This document shows, piece by piece, positions 13,567 through 19,437 of a stretch of 22,753 nucleotides of DNA (position 1 is the first letter of the stretch; each line of letters starts with the position of its first letter). The notes below the pieces were generated by a model. The model searched no databases. It was not told where the DNA came from and saw nothing but the letters and a program-made list of their open reading frames with translations. Origin of the DNA: RGIG3135 sp964477115. Its GTDB lineage: Bacteria; Actinomycetota; Coriobacteriia; Coriobacteriales; Eggerthellaceae. The DNA lies in the NCBI GenBank assembly GCA_964477115.1, contig CAYZCY010000028.1:1-22753 (forward strand), written 5' to 3'. Both the position numbers and the translations under genes were made by a program.

Positions 13567-14952
13567 ATGACCACCCAAGCACCCTACCGCCTGTACCTGC
13601 GCGAAGATCAGATCCCAACCCAGTGGTATAACCTGCGCGCCGACATGCCCGAGAAGCCCGATCCCATGCGCCTTCCCGACGGAAGCGTCGTCCGCCCCGA
13701 AGATATTGCGCACGTCTTCTGCGACGAGCTGGTCAGCCAAGAGCTTGACGACGACACCGCCTACTTCGACATCCCCGAGCCAGTGCGCGAGATGTACAAG
13801 GTCTACCGCCCCTCGCCGCTCTGCCGCGCCTACAACCTCGAGCGGGCCCTGGGCACTCCCGCGCGCATCTACTACAAGTTCGAGGGCAACAACACCAGCG
13901 GCAGCCACAAGCTGAACTCCGCCCTCGCCCAGGCCTACTACGCCAAGGCCCAGGATCTCGACAAGATCACCACCGAGACGGGCGCGGGACAGTGGGGCAC
14001 GGCGCTTTCCGAAGCCGCGGCGCACTTCGGGCTCGACCTAGACGTGTTCATGGTGAGGTGCTCGTACGATCAGAAGCCCTTCCGCCGCAACATCATGGAG
14101 ACCTTCGGCGCGACGGTCACGCCCTCTCCCTCCGGCACCACCGCAGTCGGCCGCAAGATGCTTTCAGCCGACCCCGATTCCACCGGTTCGCTCGGCACCG
14201 CCATCTCCGAGGCGGTGGAACGTGCCCTGAACGTACCGGCGAACAAGGGCCGCTACCAGCTGGGATCGGTGCTCAACCAGGTGCTGCTGCACCAGTCGGT
14301 CATCGGCCTCGAAAGCTATACGGCCATGGAGGAGCTGGGCGAGTACCCCGACGTGGTAATCGGGTGTGCGGGCGGCGGCTCCAACTTGGGCGGCCTTATC
14401 TCACCCTTCATGCGTGACAAGCTCAAGGGCGAACGTCCCGACACGCGCTTCTTGGCCGTCGAGCCCGCCAGCTGTCCCTCGCTCACGCGCGGACGCTACG
14501 CCTACGACTTCGCCGACACGGGTCAGACCTGCCCGCTGTGCAAAATGTACACCCTGGGCAATGGCTTCAAGCCCAGCCCCGACCATGCAGGCGGGCTTCG
14601 CTACCACGGCATGTCGCCCATTGTCTCCAAGCTCGTGCACGACGGCCACATGGAGGCCGTCGCCGTGAGGCAGACCGACGTGTTCGCCGCTGCGGAGCTC
14701 TTCGCACGCCAGGAGACCATCCTGCCTGCGCCCGAGAGCGCGCACGCCATCTACGCCGCCATCGAAGAGGCGAAGCGATGCGTTGACACGGGTGAGGAGA
14801 AGGTGATCCTGTTCGGACTGACGGGAACGGGATATTTCGACATGTACGCCTACGATGCGTACAACAACGGACGGATGACAGACCATATCCCCACCGACGA
14901 GGAGCTTGAGGCCGGCTTCGACACCATCCCCGGCGTCCCGAACATCCAGTGA
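13567..14952 (+). CDS. trpB: Tryptophan synthase beta chain, TrpB2 type (TrpB-related)
   Basis: A 461-residue PLP enzyme of the TrpB2 branch (COG1350-like), which makes tryptophan from indole and serine. Long TrpB2 insertions are present at the N-terminus. The PLP lysine is K115 in GSHKLNSA, preceded by EGNNTSG. The phosphate loop is GGGSN (269-273). ETGAGQWG carries the catalytic-loop glutamate region, and HAGGLRYHG and the C-terminal LTGTGYFD are typical of the branch. The start ATG 13567 has GAGAGGA at good spacing. No trpA or other trp gene is adjacent, so it may act on free or salvaged indole or with genes elsewhere. The upstream leader with Trp codons and terminator indicates Trp-starvation control. 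Codons here end in C much more than in the gal genes, a possible sign of separate origin. Confidence 0.93.
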   Translation: MTTQAPYRLYLREDQIPTQWYNLRADMPEKPDPMRLPDGSVVRPEDIAHVFCDELVSQELDDDTAYFDIPEPVREMYKVYRPSPLCRAYNLERALGTPARIYYKFEGNNTSGSHKLNSALAQAYYAKAQDLDKITTETGAGQWGTALSEAAAHFGLDLDVFMVRCSYDQKPFRRNIMETFGATVTPSPSGTTAVGRKMLSADPDSTGSLGTAISEAVERALNVPANKGRYQLGSVLNQVLLHQSVIGLESYTAMEELGEYPDVVIGCAGGGSNLGGLISPFMRDKLKGERPDTRFLAVEPASCPSLTRGRYAYDFADTGQTCPLCKMYTLGNGFKPSPDHAGGLRYHGMSPIVSKLVHDGHMEAVAVRQTDVFAAAELFARQETILPAPESAHAIYAAIEEAKRCVDTGEEKVILFGLTGTGYFDMYAYDAYNNGRMTDHIPTDEELEAGFDTIPGVPNIQ

Positions 14953-14978
14953 GGCGGAGGTCGCACGGGTGAGGGGAT

Positions 14979-15293
14979 TTATGCTCGAGTGCGCTGTTTC
15001 TTTGGTTTCGGCAGTTCGGGCAGCATGTTTGCCACGAGGCTGGCCACGACGGCCCTGTCTTTTGTATCCACTAGGAGCATTTGCGACGCTCCTTCGTAGG
15101 GCGTTTCGAATTGGGTGAGCACCGCTTGGGACGCAGCCGTGTTTTTCACCAAGAAGCGATCGTCGTATATTCCGCCAAAGAGCTTGCCCGATGCGTAGAG
15201 CAGGTATTCGCCCATCATTTTGCGATGCGAGACTTCCGGTACCTCGGCCATGAGGTCTAAAACGTAGTTCAGGTATTCTTCGCTTGATGCCAT
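14979..15293 (-). CDS. TfoX/Sxy N-terminal domain protein
   Basis: A 104-residue protein made of a single TfoX N-terminal domain (MMGEYLLYASGKLFGGIYDDR, with F-x-KN-T-AS following) and a basic tail. The start is ATG 15293, because AAGGAGG lies just upstream; the longer frame adds 11 arginine-rich residues without a ribosome site. In Gammaproteobacteria TfoX/Sxy activates competence genes, but there a second C-terminal domain is present. Short single-domain members in other phyla have no known role, so competence should not be assumed. It is convergent with trpB2 (27 bases between stops). Confidence 0.83.
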   Translation of the reverse strand: MASSEEYLNYVLDLMAEVPEVSHRKMMGEYLLYASGKLFGGIYDDRFLVKNTAASQAVLTQFETPYEGASQMLLVDTKDRAVVASLVANMLPELPKPKKQRTRA

Positions 15294-15388
15294 GCGGGGC
15301 CTCCTTGCGGATGGACGAGCATACAACGGGACACGTTTGCTGATGCCTTAAGGGCCTGTGATCCGAGCTGTCCTGATCGCCGGACCAT

Positions 15389-15763
15389 TTACAGGAGTGC
15401 CTGCTCCCATTCGGGCTCTTTGAAACCAACGAGGACGCGGGTGACATTCTCCTTGTCGGAGGCTATGACTAGGGGGCGTTTTACCAGCATGCCGTTCGTT
15501 GCCAGCAGGGTAAGGGCGTCGTCGTCTGCCATCCCTGCTTCAAGCTGAGCCTTTACGTTGAGCTCTCGATACAGCATGCCGCTTGTATTGAAGAATCTGC
15601 GTAGAGCAAGCCCGCTTGCCTGCCACCAAGTGCGCAGCTCTTCGGCCGTGGGATTGTTCTCGACGATGTGGCGATCCGTGTAGGCGATGCCGTGTTCGTC
15701 CAGCCAGCTTTTGGCCTTCTTGCATGTGGAGCATTTGGGGTATTCGACAAATAGGACTTCCAT
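15389..15763 (-). CDS. ArsC/Spx-family thioredoxin-fold protein
   Basis: A 124-residue protein with the ArsC/Spx fold: an N-terminal beta strand, then C11-S-T-C14 (CSTC) and KKAKSWL, the central RRFFNTSGMLYRE segment, and VKRPLVI near the C-terminus. The start is ATG 15763 with GAGAGGA upstream; 31 more residues to an earlier ATG (15856) would run into a hairpin and lack a ribosome site. Family members are arsenate reductases, the RNA-polymerase-binding regulator Spx or uncharacterised YffB-type oxidoreductases. Because the CxxC motif is present but no ars genes are nearby, a redox or stress role is as likely as arsenate reduction. It precedes the tfoX-like gene in the same direction after 95 bases with no clear terminator. 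Confidence 0.85.
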   Translation of the reverse strand: MEVLFVEYPKCSTCKKAKSWLDEHGIAYTDRHIVENNPTAEELRTWWQASGLALRRFFNTSGMLYRELNVKAQLEAGMADDDALTLLATNGMLVKRPLVIASDKENVTRVLVGFKEPEWEQALL

Positions 15764-15814
15764 GGGATTTCCTCTCAGGACCTCTGCCAGCTGCTGGATC
15801 TTATCGCATATATG

Positions 15815-15847
15815 ATAATCGCCCCGAAAGTGCTCCGGGGCGATTAT
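15815..15847. terminator. Bidirectional hairpin between the ArsC-like and VWA genes
   Basis: ATAATCGCCCCG (15815-15826) pairs perfectly with CGGGGCGATTAT (15836-15847) around a nine-base loop. Flanks are T-rich in both directions (TGTTT on plus, CATATATG on minus) but without a long T-run. It probably terminates the VWA gene transcript that ends at 15976 before the ArsC-like gene begins. Confidence 0.5.
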
Positions 15848-15975
15848 TGTTTCCAAGCTATGGTTTCAGCCGGCCTCACGCTGAGCTTCGACGATCGGTT
15901 GCGTCCTCGTCTAAGTGGCGCGTTTGCGCTTGCGATCATCGCGCTGTGCTCGCCGTCGTATCAGATTTACCTGCG

Positions 15976-17910
15976 CTAATTTGCTCTGCGGTTGGCGGCA
16001 AAGGCAGCGAAGGCGAAGCTGGCTGCGATTGCTGCGACCAGGAGCGCTAGGCTAACGAGCGTGAAAGAACGGTCACCTGTTTGGGCTATGGCGCTTTTAG
16101 TGTGTTCGTTGTCGGGCTGCGTGTCAGTCGGAGCGGGGCTGGGGTCCGGGTCAGCGGGGTCAACCGGGTCGCCGGGGTTTTCGGGATCGGTCGGATCAAC
16201 AGGGTCAGCAGGATCAGCGGGGTCAACCGGGTCGCCGGGGTTTTCGGGGTCAGGGTCAACGGGCTCTTCAGCAAAGGCCCGGACGCTGGGGTTCGGGTAG
16301 ACAAGGAAGTCGTCCTCATCGAGCTCGCCCGTGTTGTCGGCACCTTCGTAAATCAAAACAGCATCATCATTGGTGGGCAAGGCCTCCTCAAAGGGGAAGC
16401 CTTCAGATTCGGTCATAAGGCGAACGCGGTAGCTGAGAGAGAAGGAGTAAACGCGGGAGCCATCTTCCGCTTCGCTCAACTCATAACCCGACTGCCCGAG
16501 GCTCCACTGGATCGCATTGGCGGTGGCGTCAAAGCTTGCAGTGTTCTCAACGGGTGAATCCGTCAGGGACTCGCCCAGCTCGCCCGTGAGCCTGTTGGCC
16601 GCTTCGCCGGCGACGTTATAGAAATGCTCGAACTCGATGAAACCGCCCATGGGGTCAGACACGATCGCTGAGGGTAGCGGGAATCCCGTTGCTTCGCGAA
16701 TATCGGCCAGGATGTTGGCAAAGGCCGCGAGCAGCTCATTGCGGTCGTCGCCGTCGGCATAGGTGCTGGTCCCATTGCTCGCAGAGGGTCCGCCCGCGAT
16801 GTCGTTAGCCAGCCAATCGCGATACGCCTGAGGGTCTGTTGCGCTGCCGACCACGTAGTCGGTGTTCGTGCGGTCAACGATGGAGTAGCTTGCCGTGGCC
16901 TTATCGATGTAGGCCTGAATGGTTTGCGCGCCAATGTCGATTCCCACGGAAAAGATGTTGATGCCTGAGGAATCGGAAGATGCGCTTCCCGATTTCATCT
17001 CAGCTGCAATCTCCTCAGCCAGAGTTGCGGCCTTGTCGGAGTAGCTGGTTCCGTAGGTGCAGGGCAGCCCGAGGACCGCATCTGCAAAGTAGCCATCTTC
17101 GCCAACCTGTGTTGCAATGTAAGCCTCGTCTTCGTAGGGGTTGTAGCCAATGATGGACTCTGTGCTGTCGATGTTGCCGCTGATGGATCGGTCGATGTAG
17201 GTGGTGGGGAAGCCGTCAGTCAGGAAAATGACGTACTTGTGGGCAGCCTCTACCTGGTCAAGCGCGTTGTAGGCCAGGCGCAGGCCCGCCTCCATGTTGG
17301 TGAAGCGCTCGTCGGCCGGAGTCGAGGGCGCAGTGATGGCGTTGACGCTTGTCTGCAGGGCGGGTGCGCTATCGGCGGACACAGCCTGAAGGCCCAGGCC
17401 GTTTGCCCACTGCGCGTTGGTGTTGAAAGTCACCAGGCCGAACATGCGGTCCTCAGCGAGGTTCTCGCCGTTGCAGTACTCGTAGATGAACTCGTTCGCC
17501 GCTTCTTGGGCGTTTTGCAGACGGGAGCGGGAGCTATCGTTGCCATCGGCATCCTGACTTGCCTGGATGTCGTTCATGGTGTTGGAGATGTCCATGACCA
17601 CCACGACGGCGGTCGAGTTGTCAACGCCGGCCTCACCGATTTCGGCAGTGAGGGTGATGTCGAAGAAGTCTTCTATGCCCGTAGCCTCGATGGTTTTGCT
17701 GATCAGGACCGTCTCGCCGTTGGCGGTTGTGCCGGAGTTGCTGCCGCCTGTGTCAACGATCTGCTCGGCGGCCTGGGCGTCCTTGTCCTCTTGGGTGAGC
17801 GCCGGAGGATCGCCCCCGTAGTCTGTCGGTGCTTCGACACCAAAAGCGGCCGCTGGAGCAAGGCTCACGGCGACCGCTAGGCTGAGAAAGCTGAGCAAAA
17901 GCCGTGTCAT
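15976..17910 (-). CDS. Sortase-anchored surface protein with VWA domain and Pro-Asp-rich stalk
   Basis: A 644-residue exported protein. An N-terminal signal peptide (1-25, ends AAAFG) is followed by a von Willebrand factor A domain whose metal-site motif is D107-I-S-N-T (DxSxT rather than DxSxS), with FLTDG further on. Next comes a fold resembling pilin-like or adhesin domains with a SGY..Y..RVRL strand region, then a proline/aspartate-rich stalk of near repeats (DPENPGDPVDPADP, about 548-602). The C-terminus has IAQTGD (608-613), a hydrophobic helix and a RRAN tail. This is a sortase sorting signal with I-A in place of L-P. It probably binds a host or matrix ligand with a divalent cation. 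The ligand is unknown, and no sortase gene is in the window. AAAGGGGG is the ribosome site, and it overlaps a large dyad. Confidence 0.82.
   Translation of the reverse strand: MTRLLLSFLSLAVAVSLAPAAAFGVEAPTDYGGDPPALTQEDKDAQAAEQIVDTGGSNSGTTANGETVLISKTIEATGIEDFFDITLTAEIGEAGVDNSTAVVVVMDISNTMNDIQASQDADGNDSSRSRLQNAQEAANEFIYEYCNGENLAEDRMFGLVTFNTNAQWANGLGLQAVSADSAPALQTSVNAITAPSTPADERFTNMEAGLRLAYNALDQVEAAHKYVIFLTDGFPTTYIDRSISGNIDSTESIIGYNPYEDEAYIATQVGEDGYFADAVLGLPCTYGTSYSDKAATLAEEIAAEMKSGSASSDSSGINIFSVGIDIGAQTIQAYIDKATASYSIVDRTNTDYVVGSATDPQAYRDWLANDIAGGPSASNGTSTYADGDDRNELLAAFANILADIREATGFPLPSAIVSDPMGGFIEFEHFYNVAGEAANRLTGELGESLTDSPVENTASFDATANAIQWSLGQSGYELSEAEDGSRVYSFSLSYRVRLMTESEGFPFEEALPTNDDAVLIYEGADNTGELDEDDFLVYPNPSVRAFAEEPVDPDPENPGDPVDPADPADPVDPTDPENPGDPVDPADPDPSPAPTDTQPDNEHTKSAIAQTGDRSFTLVSLALLVAAIAASFAFAAFAANRRAN
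16151..16248 (-). repeat. 35-bp direct repeats encoding the Pro-Asp stalk
   Basis: The same 35 bases occur at 16151-16185 and 16214-16248, 63 bases (21 codons) apart, inside a longer run of degenerate GGGTCAACC-like units. They encode the PENPGDPVDPADP stalk of the surface protein. Such repeats vary in number by slippage or recombination and could change stalk length between strains. Confidence 0.85.
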
Positions 17911-17920
17911 AAAGACACCC

Positions 17921-17954
17921 CCTTTAAGTAGAGTGAATCACGTCTACTTAAAGG
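17921..17954 (-). promoter_or_regulatory. Large dyad overlapping the VWA gene's ribosome binding site
   Basis: CCTTTAAGTAGA (17921-17932) and TCTACTTAAAGG (17943-17954) are a perfect 12-bp inverted repeat. The spacer holds GTGA..TCAC, which extends the symmetry to the centre. On the minus strand its right arm ends in AAAGG and runs into GGGTG, so it contains the start of the AAAGGGGG ribosome site, ten bases before the ATG. It could be an operator or an RNA hairpin that controls translation. Confidence 0.6.
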
Positions 17955-18060
17955 TACGGAAGCTAAGTGCTATCCCTGCCTGCCGGCCTTGTTTGTTGCA
18001 GCTTGGGTGATGAGGCGTAACCCCGCGGTTGGTTGCGGGGTGATCAGGGACGCATGGTTA

Positions 18061-18230
18061 AAAAAACGACTTAGGCAGGAAAAATGTTGCCTCAAGACGC
18101 TTGGCACACACGCCGCATATAGCTGCGTTTGCGTTTCCCCAGCTCAGAGGCATGCTTCAGCTTCTTCGACCTCTGGCATTTCTTTAAATTGAAGCAAAAA
18201 GGCAAAAAAATGCTGCCTAAGTCGATTTTT
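18061..18230. repeat. 18-bp inverted repeats bounding a 170-base non-coding segment
   Basis: The interval 17955-18242 has no gene. The left arm 18061-18078 (AAAAAACGACTTAGGCAG) and right arm 18213-18230 (reverse complement AAAAATCGACTTAGGCAG) match at 17 of 18 bases. Each arm leads into a small AGGCA/TGCCT hairpin. No transposase or target duplication is seen. A separate GC hairpin, ACCCCGC/GCGGGGT, lies at 18020-18041. The segment may be a tiny mobile element remnant, or a pair of regulator or terminator hairpins between the two minus-strand genes. Confidence 0.5.
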
Positions 18231-18242
18231 CGACCAGACAGG

Positions 18243-19187
18243 CTAGATTTTGCTCTTCTGGGCCTTGGCTATTTCGTCGAGGCCGCTTTTGCCCATCTCC
18301 ACGATGGCGTCAAGGCTGAAGGCTGCCTTGCGTACTGCTTCGGGTGCCTTGTCGAAAGCGCTCTTTCCGGCGTTCACGGCGATGGATGCCAGATCCTTTG
18401 CTGCATCTGTGGTTTTGCGTGCGGCATCGGCAACGGCGGGCATGTTTTCCTCTACGTGGCTGACTACGACGGGAATGGTCTCGTTTGCAGCCTGGGCCAC
18501 ACTCTCGGCTACGGCTCCCACCTTGCGGGCGGCTTTTTCTGCGACCACGGGAGCTTCCTCTGCCACCTTCTGCATGGCGGCCTCGCCTTGCTCCTTGGCT
18601 ATGGCCACCATTTTGTCAGCGGCGGCATCGAGCTTCTCCTCGATTGGCGTTGCCTCGCGACCCGAGAAGGTGCGCTGGCCCTTGCTGGCCAGAGCTACGC
18701 CGCCGGCGATTGCGGCCGCACCCGGTCCGGGCAGGATGAGCATGGGGATGCCAGCTGCGGCAACTGCGGCACCAGCAGCCATCTGACCTGCGCCTTTGAT
18801 CTTCTGAGACGCATCGGGGGAGAGGGGATCTAAGTAGGGGGCGTTCGGCTGGCTGTCGGGAGTCTGGGGTCCATAGGAGCGGCTGGAGCCGCCTGCGATC
18901 GCTGCGCCCGCTTGGTTCGCCCGGCCCGACGTGCTTGCCGCATCCGACCGGCCTGCCGCCCTCGCTCGACTTGCCGCACTCGACGCGCCTGCTCGACCCG
19001 CTCGACCCGCTCGACTCGCCGCCCTCGCGCGGATCGCTGCCCCTGCTGCGTTCTTCATGCCTGCCGCGTCGCTTATCTTCTCCGCATTGTCGGGCTGTTG
19101 CGCCGGTCGAGGCGTGGGCTGAGGAATGGGGATCTCGTACGTGGGATCCTGCGGGCTGTCGCCAGGAATGGCGGTGTAATGCATCAT
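18243..19187 (-). CDS. Low-complexity Ala/Arg-rich protein with apolar hairpin and long helices, unknown function
   Basis: A 314-residue protein that I do not recognise. The start is chosen at ATG 19187 (ATGATG) because AGAGG lies eight bases upstream; the longer frame has 42 extra residues without a site. Order of parts: a proline/glutamine-rich head (IPIPQPTPRP), an Arg-Ala-Gly stretch (RAGRAGRAG) that resembles a nucleic-acid-binding or disordered tail, a glycine-rich hydrophobic segment (AAGIPMLILPGPGAAAIAGG) that could be a membrane hairpin, and about 140 residues of amphipathic, alanine-rich helices (EKLDAAADKMVAIAKEQGEA onward). The last part is reminiscent of YtxH- or LEA-like helical proteins, but no family motif is seen. 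It may tether to the membrane or bind the nucleoid; both are speculation. Confidence 0.65.
   Translation of the reverse strand: MMHYTAIPGDSPQDPTYEIPIPQPTPRPAQQPDNAEKISDAAGMKNAAGAAIRARAASRAGRAGRAGASSAASRARAAGRSDAASTSGRANQAGAAIAGGSSRSYGPQTPDSQPNAPYLDPLSPDASQKIKGAGQMAAGAAVAAAGIPMLILPGPGAAAIAGGVALASKGQRTFSGREATPIEEKLDAAADKMVAIAKEQGEAAMQKVAEEAPVVAEKAARKVGAVAESVAQAANETIPVVVSHVEENMPAVADAARKTTDAAKDLASIAVNAGKSAFDKAPEAVRKAAFSLDAIVEMGKSGLDEIAKAQKSKI
18991..19017 (-). repeat. Three 9-bp tandem repeats coding RAG units
   Basis: GCTCGACCC occurs at 18991-18999 and 19000-19008, with GCTCGACTC at 19009-19017, and encodes Arg-Ala-Gly units in the unknown protein. More degenerate copies extend to about 18960. 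This slippage-prone tract can change protein length in steps of three residues. Confidence 0.75.
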
Positions 19188-19437
19188 GGTGTGCCTCTGT
19201 CTTGCTGGTTGTCTGCGTTTGTCTCCTCTATTGTAGCCGCAGGCAATCGGCGAGAACCGTTTTGTTGATCCGCCTATACGGAAGAACCAAAAACCAGCGC
19301 TCCGCGTCCCCAACCACGAAGGCTGCTTTCCGTTGAGCCTGATAAGATGCGCCTTGGCTTCAGGTAGAATCTAGCTGTTTGATTATTCGCTCGTTTTCGC
19401 ATCATAGGTCCAGTGACGGGATGGAGGCTTAAGGTTC

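Noticed and set aside
14979..15293. Reading the TfoX-domain protein as evidence of natural competence
   Set aside because: Only the N-terminal domain is present and no competence genes are nearby, so the functional claim is unsupported.
16081..16343. Repeat-rich tract as a CRISPR array
   Set aside because: Repeats are degenerate, contiguous and coding for the Pro-Asp stalk; there are no unique spacers of regular size.
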